From: CAZJOD01 sp964547525
Lineage (GTDB): Bacteria > Bacillota > Clostridia > JAAYHZ01
Assembly: GCA_964547525.1 (NCBI GenBank)
Contig: CAZJOD010000031.1
Location: 1-27,277, forward strand
Direction: 5' to 3'
Length of the DNA: 27,277 nt
Shown here one piece after another: positions 15,914-24,160 of this stretch. How positions within the stretch are numbered: the first letter of the stretch is position 1; every line of letters begins with the position of its first letter. A program made the translations under genes and the position numbers. The notes below the pieces were generated by a model. The model was not told where the DNA came from. It did no database searches and was given only the letters and a program-made list of their open reading frames with translations.

Positions 15914-15931
15914 CGAGAAAGGAGTAAATTT

Positions 15932-16663
15932 ATGCAAGGTCGTATACATTCGATCGATTCGGGGGGTATGTTAGACGGACCGGGCATTAGATCGGTAGTA
16001 TTTTTAAGCGGCTGCCCCATGCGTTGCGTATATTGCCACAACCCCGATACTTGGGATATATCAGCAGGTGGTTTAATTGATCACACAGACATTGTTAAAA
16101 AAGTTTTAAGGATAAAACCGTATTTTAAGAACGGAGGCGGCATTACATTATCCGGGGGAGAACCGTTGTGTCAAGCGGAATTTTCGGCGGAAATTTTGAA
16201 GGACTGTAAAAAACATGGTATTCACACGGTTTTGGACACCGCGGGATCAATTTTTAATAAACAAGTTGAACACCTGCTTATATATACGGATTTGATCATT
16301 TTGGATATAAAACATACAAACTCCGAAGCTTTTAATCATATTACGAATTATAACATTGATTCCTGTCTGCAATTTTTAGAATATGCAGATAAGCAAAACA
16401 AGGAAATCGTTATAAGGCAGGTTATCGTTCCCGGTATAAATGATACGGCTGATAATGTAAAAGAATTGGTAGTATTTTGTAAAAAATACATGTCTGTAAA
16501 AAGTGTGGAATTGCTTCCTTACCATACTATGGGTATATATAAATGGGAGCGTTTGGGTGTAGAATATAAATTGGCCGGAACACCGGCTTGTTCGGCTGAA
16601 AAATTAAATAAATTGGCATGCTTAGTAAAAACTTTCCCGGATAATTATTTAGTCGTTGTATAA
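15932..16663 (+). CDS. pflA: Pyruvate formate-lyase activating enzyme (radical SAM)
   Basis: The activase uses S-adenosylmethionine and a 4Fe-4S cluster to create the glycyl radical on PFL. In this 243-residue protein the cluster motif CPMRCVYC (Cys28, Cys32, Cys35, the CX3CX2C pattern) follows SGGMLDGPGIRSVVFLSG and precedes HNPDTW, as in PFL activases. LSGGEP, the SAM-binding motif, lies near residue 75. It has no extra ferredoxin domain, so it matches the PFL type rather than the glycerol dehydratase activase type. AAAGGAG precedes the ATG. It lies 79 bases after pflB. Confidence 0.96.
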   Translation: MQGRIHSIDSGGMLDGPGIRSVVFLSGCPMRCVYCHNPDTWDISAGGLIDHTDIVKKVLRIKPYFKNGGGITLSGGEPLCQAEFSAEILKDCKKHGIHTVLDTAGSIFNKQVEHLLIYTDLIILDIKHTNSEAFNHITNYNIDSCLQFLEYADKQNKEIVIRQVIVPGINDTADNVKELVVFCKKYMSVKSVELLPYHTMGIYKWERLGVEYKLAGTPACSAEKLNKLACLVKTFPDNYLVVV

Positions 16664-16686
16664 CAGGCACTGATTACCAAAATTTG

Positions 16687-16715
16687 TTTACACCCACAAC
16701 ATATTGTGGTATAAA
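16687..16715 (+). promoter_or_regulatory. Promoter with inverted repeat filling its spacer
   Basis: TTTACA (16687-16692) and TATAAA (16710-16715) are 17 bases apart. The perfect inverted repeat CCACAA-CATA-TTGTGG (16694-16709) occupies almost the entire spacer. This arrangement is typical of a repressor site that blocks polymerase. The repeat is not the Rex consensus (TTGTGA-N6-TCACAA). It drives the gene at 16748. Confidence 0.6.
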
Positions 16716-16747
16716 TAAAATATGTTTATTTGCGGAGGTATCAAATA

Positions 16748-17788
16748 ATGTTAAAAACAGGTGTAGCGTATCATGGCAACCGTATATTAAAGCATGTTGA
16801 AACGGATTTGGTAGATATTATAAACCATAATTTCAACTTGGTAGTTCATATGTTTACGCATAACGATTGGGACAGACATCACAAAGTTATGAAAGATATT
16901 TTTGATATGACTATGGAAAAAGGTCTGGAAATGTGGGTCGATAATTGGGGAATCGGAGGTCCTCCCGGCGACAAATCACATTTTTTAGCTTACTATCCTG
17001 AAGCTCATCAGGTATATTCAGACGGCACCAACGATCCTGTACGCGCATGCTACAATAATGAAAACTTCAAGAAATTCACCCGCGAGTGGATTGATATAGT
17101 ATATGAATGTGGTGGCAGAACCATCTTCTGGGATGAACCCCATTTAGTGGCAAAAGATTTCAAGGACGATAAACCGACAAGGTGGACATGTTGTTGTAAT
17201 GTATGTAAAAAAGAGTTTAAAAATCGTTACGGTTTTGAAATGCCGGCTTCATATACAATAGAAGTTGAAGAATTCAGGTTAAATTCCATAGTTGAATATT
17301 TCAAACATGTCACACAATACAGTCAGTCCAAACAGATGGTCAACACTGTTTGTGTAATGTTAGGTGATCAGATAGGTATAAATTTGAAAAGCATAGATGC
17401 CATTTGCAGCTTACCAACTTTGCAAAACATAGGTTCCGATCCTTATTGGATAGGAAATAAAACTATGACACCTTATGAATATGTTTATAGCGGAACAAAG
17501 AAAAATATCGATATATGCACACAATTTAATAAAGATCACAATATATGGATACAAGGCTTCGGCATTCCCGCAGGTCGTGAAGAAGAAATAGTATATGCCA
17601 CAGAAGCGGCTTATGACGCAGGGGCAAGAACTATTTTATTCTGGAGCTACAGAGGAGCCGAGTCCAATACATATAGATGCGCCAATCCGGAGTTGGCATG
17701 GAAGATAGCCGGGGACGCAATGAGAAGAATACAAGATCGGGATCGTGACAACAATCTTAATGCCTTCAGAGCCAAAGTGGACATATGA
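16748..17788 (+). CDS. Uncharacterised TIM-barrel-like protein, possibly glycoside hydrolase-related
   Basis: I do not recognise a named family. The 346-residue soluble protein has no signal peptide or membrane segment. Repeated strand-turn pieces suggest a TIM barrel: VVHMFTHND, EMWVDNWGIGG, GRTIFWDEPH (Asp129, Glu130), NIGSDPYW, IWIQGFG and ARTILFWSYRGAES. FWDEPH at a strand end followed by a Cys-rich helix (Cys148-Cys150 and Cys153, then FKNRYGFEMP) resembles putative glycosidases with a D-E-P motif, so Glu130 could be an acid/base residue; this is inference. GGAGGT lies eight bases before the ATG; a TTG six codons earlier contains that site. It has its own promoter and probable operator, so it need not be linked in function to pflBA. 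No transporter or regulator lies beside it. Confidence 0.6.
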   Translation: MLKTGVAYHGNRILKHVETDLVDIINHNFNLVVHMFTHNDWDRHHKVMKDIFDMTMEKGLEMWVDNWGIGGPPGDKSHFLAYYPEAHQVYSDGTNDPVRACYNNENFKKFTREWIDIVYECGGRTIFWDEPHLVAKDFKDDKPTRWTCCCNVCKKEFKNRYGFEMPASYTIEVEEFRLNSIVEYFKHVTQYSQSKQMVNTVCVMLGDQIGINLKSIDAICSLPTLQNIGSDPYWIGNKTMTPYEYVYSGTKKNIDICTQFNKDHNIWIQGFGIPAGREEEIVYATEAAYDAGARTILFWSYRGAESNTYRCANPELAWKIAGDAMRRIQDRDRDNNLNAFRAKVDI

Positions 17789-17870
17789 TATAATACTTGC
17801 TACATTACAATAAACGAACAAGCTTTGAACTGTAGCTGTATAATCAATTGGTAAAGGTATTTTTAATAAC

Positions 17871-17902
17871 AAACGGCAGGATGCCGTTTAAGCGGTATCC
17901 TG
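17871..17902. terminator. Overlapping hairpins in the convergent gap before polC
   Basis: Two stems share bases: AAACGGCA-GGA-TGCCGTTT (17871-17889) and a ten-pair stem CAGGATGCCG/CGGTATCCTG with one G-T pair (17877-17902). They lie between the convergent 16748-17788 gene and polC. The flanking T content is modest (GTTTGTTATT on the minus strand), so termination is likely but weak; only one hairpin can form at a time. Confidence 0.45.
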
Positions 17903-17963
17903 TATTATGGTTCACAGTAAGTGAGTTATTTCGATGAACTCCCGTATAAGTTAATTAGATAGC

Positions 17964-20900
17964 CTAAAAAATTGTCATTTGTGAGGTTTCCGGCATACCT
18001 TCAAAACAACCGTAATTTTTTAATATTTCTATTATTTGTTTCCCGATTTTCGCCGTTATTCTTAAATCTTCAATGGATTTAAACAATCCTTTGCTTCGAG
18101 CCTCTACAATACTATAAGCGGCGTTATCGCCCAATCCGCTTAACGAATTTAGAGAAGGACGTATTTTATTGTCTTCTATTTTAAAACGTACAGCTTCGGA
18201 CTTATATAAATCTACAGGCAGGATTTCTATACCACGCTCATACATTTCAATAACAATCATCATGAGATTTAACGTACCTTTTTCTTTTTGTGTCATATCG
18301 TTTACGTTTTTATTCTTTAATTCCCTGTAAACAGCTTTTGCCTTATCTTTACCTTTTGTCATTATCATAGAATCAAATTCGGTACCCCTTATAGAGAAAA
18401 AAGCGGTATAAAACTCTACGGGTCTGTATACTTTATACCAGCCTATTCTTAATGCCATCATAGCGTATGCAGCGGCATGAGCTTTAGGAAACATGTATTT
18501 AATTTTTTTACACGATTGTATGTACCATTCGGGAACTTTTTTTTCCCGCATTATATTTTCTTGTTTTTCAGAAAGTCCCTTTCCCTTTCTTACCTTTTCC
18601 ATTATATCAAACGCATCAAATGATTCCAAACCTTGCTTTATCAGATAATTCATAATATCGTCACGATTGCAGATAACATCGTTAAGCTTGTAATTATTCT
18701 CCGATACCAATACTTGTGCGTTATTCAACCATACATCGGTACCGTGGGTCAAACCCATTATTCGTATAAGATCCGAAACCATGGTAGGTTTGGTATCCAT
18801 AAGAACACCTCTTACAAATTCGGTACCTGTCTCCGGCAAACCCAATGTCCCGGTCTGACTGTCAATATCCTCCGGGTTGACATTAATATTTTTGGTACTT
18901 GTAAAAAGAGATAATACTTTATCGTCGTGTAAAGGTATTTCCGAAGCCTTAATACCGGTAAGATCCTCCAGCATCTTTATGGTGGTAGGATCGTCATGTC
19001 CTAATATATCAAGCTTCAATATAGTATCATGTATTGAATGAAAGTCAAAATGAGTTGTTATAATATCACTGTCTTTCGCATCAGCCGGGTGTTGAACCGG
19101 ACAAAAGTCATAAATCTCATAATTTTTCGGCACAACCACTATACCCCCCGGATGCTGTCCCGTAGTCCTTTTTACCCCTGTACATCCTTCTGTTAAACGA
19201 TTCATTTCAGCTTTTTTAACCGTAAGCCCTTTATCGTCAAAATATCCTTTCACGAATCCCATGGCTGTTTTTTCCGCTAATGTTCCTATGGTTCCCGCTC
19301 TGAAGGTATATCCTTCACCAAACAATTCCTCAGTATATTTATGAGCGTTCGCTTGGTATTCTCCCGCAAAATTGAGATCTATATCAGGTGCTTTATCCCC
19401 GTTAAAACCTAAAAAAGTTTCAAAAGGTATATCAAAGCCATCTTTTGCATACTTTTCACCGCATACGGTACAATTTTTATCCGGTAAATCGAATCCACAA
19501 TCACATTCACCGTTTAATATAAATTCAGAGTGCTTACATTTTCTGCAAATGTAGTGGGCAGGTAACGCGTTAACCTCGGTTATTCCGCACATATGAGCAG
19601 CAAAAGAAGACCCTACAGAACCTCTGGATCCAACTATGTATCCGTCTTCTACCGATTTTAGCACTAGCTTTCTCGCAATTATGTACATTACCGCAAAGCC
19701 GTTTCCTATAATTGCTTTAAGCTCCCTAACCAATCTTTTTTCTACAAGATCCGGTAGCGGATCTCCGTATATTTCTTTTGCTTTATCCATACAGGATGTC
19801 TCCAGCTCCTGTTCCGCACCTTCAATTTCCGGTGTATATGTTCCTTTTGGGATGGGACGGATGTCTTGTATCATATCTGCAATCATATTTGTATTTGTTA
19901 CAACAATCTCATATGCCGTTTCATCGCCTAAGTATTCGAATTCCTTTAGCATTTCTTCTGTGGTTCTAAAGTATAGAGGCGCTTGATTTTCTGCGTCGTT
20001 ATATCCTTGTCCGGCCATCAATAGCTTTCTAAACACACTGTCTCGTTCTGTTATAAAGTGTACATCGCACGTTGCTACCACCGGTTTTCCCAATTCCTTA
20101 GCTAAGTTTATTATTCTTACGTTTATATTTTCAATGTCTTTTACAGAGCTTAACATATCGTTTCTAACCATAAAAATGTTATTACCGGTAGGTTGTACCT
20201 CCAGGTAATCATAAAAGTCGGCTATATGCTTTAATTCATCTTCGTGTTTATTCTCCAGTATGGCTTGATAGAGTTCTCCGGCTTCACAAGCACTTCCTAG
20301 TATCAAACCTTCCCTATATTTTATAAGGACCTCCTTCGGTATCTGAGGTCTTTTGTAAAACCAATCCAAATGCGACAAAGAAACCAATTTATACAGATTT
20401 TTTAAACCGGTCTTATTTTTAACCAAAATCACACAATGATAACTCTTTCCATTAGAAAGATCATGCATATTTTCATTTATATATGCTTCAACACCATATA
20501 TTATTTTTATATCCGATTTTGAACTCTCTTTGGCATTCATAGCGTCCGGAAAAGCTTGTACAACACCATGATCGGTTATTGCAACCGCTTTATGACCGAA
20601 ACGTATAGCCGTATTCACCAACTCTTGTGTATCACAGACACTGTCCATGGAGCTCATTTTTGTGTGGGCGTGCAGCTCCACTCTCTTTACCTTAGATGTG
20701 TCTTCCTTTTCTATTTCTTTTTCACCCGGAGCTATACTCACTACATTAATGCACAAATCTCTGTCATAAGAATCATAAACTGCATTTCCTCTTACTTCGA
20801 CAGCTTCACCCGGTTTAAGACATTCTTGGAAGTATTCCCTGTCATCAATCTTTGCAAAGAACTTACATATAATTGAATCCGAATAATCGGTCACTGCAAA

Positions 20901-21707
20901 TTTAATAATGCACTTATCTCCATTTTTCATAAGTATACATTCATACGATATTATAATTCCTCTGACAATGCAATCACCCGTTACCGGTGTTATAGAATCG
21001 ATGGGGTCTTTTGATCCTGTAAATTTTCTTCCTAATATCATTCCTTCATCGGTTTTATTTTTACCGGTACCGTTTTTATAGTTTTGTCCGTTATTTTTAG
21101 GTTGAGGTTTCTTTTTGTCTTCCACAGGTTTTATATCAGGTAAAGGTATTTGGCCCTCATTTTCCACGATTTCTTTTTTTAAATCTTCAAACAATTGTAT
21201 ATGCTCGTTATCATTGTTATTATTCGGCCAGATAATCTTTACCGCAGGGGATATATCGAATAAATTTTCAAAACACTCCTTGATCAACATACCTACATCT
21301 TTCATTTTCATAAATAGACAGCATGCCGCGTTTGATCCGGACATATCTACAATAATCGTATTCTTATTACCACTCAGGCTGCAATCCTGCAGCATATTAT
21401 GTACTGACGGATATTTATCTTTAAAATAATTCATAATACACTGCGGATATTCGATTAGTATATTCTCCGCTTCAATACCTTCAGGATACAAGCATTTTAT
21501 GACAACTTGCTTTAATTCGAATTTTTTACATATTTTTTTTTGTATATTATCTATTGCCGTCCGGTTTAAAAGCTTGTCCGAAATTAAGGTTATTACAACC
21601 GACTCGGTTTCGGCCTCCACTACTATATTACTTATATAAATTCCGTTTGTATCGGTAGGTTTTTCATCAAGGCCCAAAAACTTATTCAGAGTGATCTTGT
21701 CCTTCAC
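17964..21707 (-). CDS. polC: DNA polymerase III alpha subunit, PolC type, without the usual exonuclease domain
   Basis: The replicative polymerase of low-GC Gram-positives, about 1247 residues here against about 1435 in B. subtilis. The N-terminal domain is followed by an OB-fold (residues about 225-335), then a PHP domain beginning ELHAHTKMSSMD (His346, His348) and containing AITDHGVVQAFPDAM and GVEAY (Glu407). Only 14 residues later comes KSYHCVILVKNKTGLKNLYKLVSLSH. Other PolC proteins carry a DEDD 3'-5' exonuclease of about 180 residues at this point; no ETTGL-type motif is present. The polymerase core is complete: Asp775 and Asp777 in PDIDLNF, Asp900 in LKLDILGHDDPT, zinc-binding cysteines from Cys721. 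A GTG start at 21705-21707 has AAGGAG six bases upstream; an ATG at 21722 has no ribosome site. It overlaps the end of ispG. Confidence 0.94.
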   Translation of the reverse strand: MKDKITLNKFLGLDEKPTDTNGIYISNIVVEAETESVVITLISDKLLNRTAIDNIQKKICKKFELKQVVIKCLYPEGIEAENILIEYPQCIMNYFKDKYPSVHNMLQDCSLSGNKNTIIVDMSGSNAACCLFMKMKDVGMLIKECFENLFDISPAVKIIWPNNNNDNEHIQLFEDLKKEIVENEGQIPLPDIKPVEDKKKPQPKNNGQNYKNGTGKNKTDEGMILGRKFTGSKDPIDSITPVTGDCIVRGIIISYECILMKNGDKCIIKFAVTDYSDSIICKFFAKIDDREYFQECLKPGEAVEVRGNAVYDSYDRDLCINVVSIAPGEKEIEKEDTSKVKRVELHAHTKMSSMDSVCDTQELVNTAIRFGHKAVAITDHGVVQAFPDAMNAKESSKSDIKIIYGVEAYINENMHDLSNGKSYHCVILVKNKTGLKNLYKLVSLSHLDWFYKRPQIPKEVLIKYREGLILGSACEAGELYQAILENKHEDELKHIADFYDYLEVQPTGNNIFMVRNDMLSSVKDIENINVRIINLAKELGKPVVATCDVHFITERDSVFRKLLMAGQGYNDAENQAPLYFRTTEEMLKEFEYLGDETAYEIVVTNTNMIADMIQDIRPIPKGTYTPEIEGAEQELETSCMDKAKEIYGDPLPDLVEKRLVRELKAIIGNGFAVMYIIARKLVLKSVEDGYIVGSRGSVGSSFAAHMCGITEVNALPAHYICRKCKHSEFILNGECDCGFDLPDKNCTVCGEKYAKDGFDIPFETFLGFNGDKAPDIDLNFAGEYQANAHKYTEELFGEGYTFRAGTIGTLAEKTAMGFVKGYFDDKGLTVKKAEMNRLTEGCTGVKRTTGQHPGGIVVVPKNYEIYDFCPVQHPADAKDSDIITTHFDFHSIHDTILKLDILGHDDPTTIKMLEDLTGIKASEIPLHDDKVLSLFTSTKNINVNPEDIDSQTGTLGLPETGTEFVRGVLMDTKPTMVSDLIRIMGLTHGTDVWLNNAQVLVSENNYKLNDVICNRDDIMNYLIKQGLESFDAFDIMEKVRKGKGLSEKQENIMREKKVPEWYIQSCKKIKYMFPKAHAAAYAMMALRIGWYKVYRPVEFYTAFFSIRGTEFDSMIMTKGKDKAKAVYRELKNKNVNDMTQKEKGTLNLMMIVIEMYERGIEILPVDLYKSEAVRFKIEDNKIRPSLNSLSGLGDNAAYSIVEARSKGLFKSIEDLRITAKIGKQIIEILKNYGCFEGMPETSQMTIF

Positions 21708-22776
21708 TGAAATCTCCTTCATTTGTATACTTTAAAATCTCTTCATGTAAAGTTTGTTTTATGTTTGCATAATCTATTTTTTTCGCGGGTTTTCCCTTGA
21801 AAAATAATAATGCGTCCTTTTTGCCCCCGGCGATACCTAAATCCGCTTCTTTAGCCTCTCCCGGGCCGTTAACTTCACAACCCATAACCGCCACCTTAAT
21901 TCTTTGGGATGTTTTATAGTTTTGCGATTTTATATAATCAGCAATTTCTTCCACATTAATATTTGTCCTCCCACAAGTAGGACAAGCAATCACATCCACA
22001 CCGTGATCAACCAGATTACATGCATTTAATATTTCCCATGCGGCGGATATTTCTCTTACAGGGTCTCCCGATATAGATACTCTGATTGTGTCACCTATAC
22101 CATGCAATAATAAAGCTCCTATTCCCACTGCGGATTTTACAGTGGCCGATAAGAAGGTTCCGGCTTCGGTTACACCGATATGTAAAGGATATTCGAACAT
22201 ATCAGAGGCCAATTCATTTGCTTTGAAATTTAATACCGGGTCCGAAGCCTTAAGAGATAAAACCAAATTATTAAAACCCAAATTTTCAAACATAGCGATA
22301 TATTTTCCTAAAGAATCGTTCATAGCCTCAGGTGTTACTCTCTTGTATTTATTCAAAACCTCTTTTTCCAAAGATCCGGAATTTACACCTATCCTAATTG
22401 GTATACCGTATTCTCCCGCTGTATCGGCTACAGCTTTTACTTTTTCTATTCCTCCGATATTACCGGGATTTATTCTTATTTTATCAGCACCGTTTTTTAT
22501 AACACTAACAGCTAATTTATAATCAAAATGGATATCGGCTATCAAAGGTATTTCAATTTGCTTTTTTATCTCACCGAAGGCCTCAACAGAACGGCTGTCA
22601 GGTACGGTGACCCTGACAGCTTGACAACCGGCATCGGTTAAACGTTTTATTTGCAGAACGGTTCCTTCGATATCATGCGTTTTTGTATTAGTCATTGATT
22701 GTATTAAAACCGGATAGTTGCCCCCTATTGTTACATTCCCTATTCTTACAGTTTTTTTAATTTTTCTTTTTATCAC
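21682..22776 (-). CDS. ispG: 4-hydroxy-3-methylbut-2-en-1-yl diphosphate synthase (GcpE)
   Basis: IspG performs the reductive ring opening of methylerythritol cyclodiphosphate in the MEP isoprenoid pathway, using a 4Fe-4S cluster. In this 364-residue protein the cluster ligands are Cys265 and Cys268 (CPTCGR) and Cys300 (GCEVNGPGEA). The N-terminal TIM barrel starts with IGGNYPVLIQSMTNTKTHD. The GTG start at 22774-22776 has GGGAGA eight bases upstream. It lies between rseP and polC, as in many Clostridia, and its 3' end overlaps the polC start. Confidence 0.96.
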   Translation of the reverse strand: MIKRKIKKTVRIGNVTIGGNYPVLIQSMTNTKTHDIEGTVLQIKRLTDAGCQAVRVTVPDSRSVEAFGEIKKQIEIPLIADIHFDYKLAVSVIKNGADKIRINPGNIGGIEKVKAVADTAGEYGIPIRIGVNSGSLEKEVLNKYKRVTPEAMNDSLGKYIAMFENLGFNNLVLSLKASDPVLNFKANELASDMFEYPLHIGVTEAGTFLSATVKSAVGIGALLLHGIGDTIRVSISGDPVREISAAWEILNACNLVDHGVDVIACPTCGRTNINVEEIADYIKSQNYKTSQRIKVAVMGCEVNGPGEAKEADLGIAGGKKDALLFFKGKPAKKIDYANIKQTLHEEILKYTNEGDFSEGQDHSE

Positions 22777-22781
22777 GTGTT

Positions 22782-24071
22782 TTATCTCCCTACGAGCCGC
22801 ATTATATCGTTATATGCGGTAAACACCATTAATGAGATTAACAATACAAACCCTATAACCGATACTAACGCTTCCTTTTCTCGTGGTATAGGTTTTTTTC
22901 TGATCGCCTCAATAAAGAGTATTATAAGCTTACTACCATCCAAAGCGGGAATGGGTAACAGATTCATAATACCTAAATTAACACTTATTACCGCTATGGT
23001 ACTTAAAAGTGACATAAGAGCGATCCATACTGTCGGCTGTCGTGCAACCGATCCTATGGTCGATATTATCCCCACCGGACCCATTACATCCTGCATGGAG
23101 ACTTTCCCGGAAATCAACCATGCGACCGATAAATAAACACTCCGTACATTTGAAAATGTATATGCCCATGCATTTGACAAAGTTTCTATAAAACCACCTT
23201 TTTCAGATTTAAAATAAAATCCGGGAAGATACATTTCAGGTACCGTCTCAATATACGGTCTAATGCTTAAATCAACAGTCTCACCGTTTCTTCTTACTTT
23301 AACCGATATCGTTTCTCCCGACGCGTTTTCCATAATTTCTGATATGTCTGCTCTGTTGTTAACCGTCAGTCCGTTAATCCCGATTATTTCATCTCCGGGT
23401 TGCAATCCTGAACGTCTCGCATCGGTTTCGGTATTTACACTTTCCACAATGTTTGAGCCCGGTCCGCTGTCGGCTTTCGGAACAAAGCCTAATAAGTATC
23501 TCCTGCTTTCAGGATAGTGTACCGGTTTAAAAACAGCAGTGTTAATCACTCCGTTTCTTTCATATTTAACAGTTGACAATTGATTGTTGGCAACAAACAT
23601 GTATACGTTTAAATCAAGAGCATGCCTGATTTTCTTTCCGTTATACTCTTTTATGGTGTCCCCTTCCCTTAATCCTGCGGTATATGCGTCGGTTGCAGGA
23701 TCGATATAACCGATACGAGTGGTTGTATATCCTGTTGTAAATGATAATGTTATAAATATTATAAGTGCTATCATTATATTGGCAAATGAACCCGCAAAAG
23801 CTACTATCGCCCTTTGCCATATCGGTTTGTTGCAAAACGCTCTGTTATCTTCCGAATCTTCTTCTTCACCCTCCATGGCAACAAAAGCCCCCATAGGTAT
23901 AAGCCTTAGAGAGTAAAAGGTTTCACCTTTTTTAATTTGAAAAAGCTTTGGACCCATAAAAATAGAAAATTCCTTAACCTTGATATTACAAGCTTTTGCC
24001 GCTATAAAGTGCCCGGTTTCATGTATTAACATTATTACACTAATTGCAATCAATCCGATTATTATCTGCAT
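22782..24071 (-). CDS. rseP: Site-2 membrane metalloprotease RseP
   Basis: A 429-residue intramembrane zinc protease that cuts transmembrane segments of anti-sigma factors or signal peptides. The metal motif HETGH (His17, Glu18, His21) is in the first membrane segment, and the third ligand region NLLPIPALDG (Asp378) near the C-terminus. Between them are two PDZ-like segments (DTIKEYNGKKI around residue 140 and DEIIGINGLTV around 225), a double set more like E. coli RseP than the single PDZ of B. subtilis RasP. GGGAGG precedes the ATG. It lies in the dxr-rseP-ispG order common in Clostridia. Confidence 0.94.
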   Translation of the reverse strand: MQIIIGLIAISVIMLIHETGHFIAAKACNIKVKEFSIFMGPKLFQIKKGETFYSLRLIPMGAFVAMEGEEEDSEDNRAFCNKPIWQRAIVAFAGSFANIMIALIIFITLSFTTGYTTTRIGYIDPATDAYTAGLREGDTIKEYNGKKIRHALDLNVYMFVANNQLSTVKYERNGVINTAVFKPVHYPESRRYLLGFVPKADSGPGSNIVESVNTETDARRSGLQPGDEIIGINGLTVNNRADISEIMENASGETISVKVRRNGETVDLSIRPYIETVPEMYLPGFYFKSEKGGFIETLSNAWAYTFSNVRSVYLSVAWLISGKVSMQDVMGPVGIISTIGSVARQPTVWIALMSLLSTIAVISVNLGIMNLLPIPALDGSKLIILFIEAIRKKPIPREKEALVSVIGFVLLISLMVFTAYNDIMRLVGR

Positions 24072-24116
24072 TTTTATCCTCCCGTGATCTATCGTTATTT
24101 CACTTTTTTATCATAC

Positions 24117-24146
24117 ATTATATAAATATAGTTAGTACGCAAACAA
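24117..24146 (-). promoter_or_regulatory. Possible internal promoter before rseP
   Basis: Minus-strand TATAAT (24117-24122) is perfect and lies 18 bases from TTGTTT (24141-24146), in the 89-base gap between dxr and rseP. The -35 match is partial. Confidence 0.35.
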
Positions 24147-24160
24147 ATAATTCCGTTAAT

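Noticed and set aside
16694..16709. Rex (redox) operator at the promoter of the 16748 gene
   Set aside because: The half-sites read CCACAA/TTGTGG, the opposite polarity and spacing from the Rex consensus TTGTGA-N6-TCACAA.
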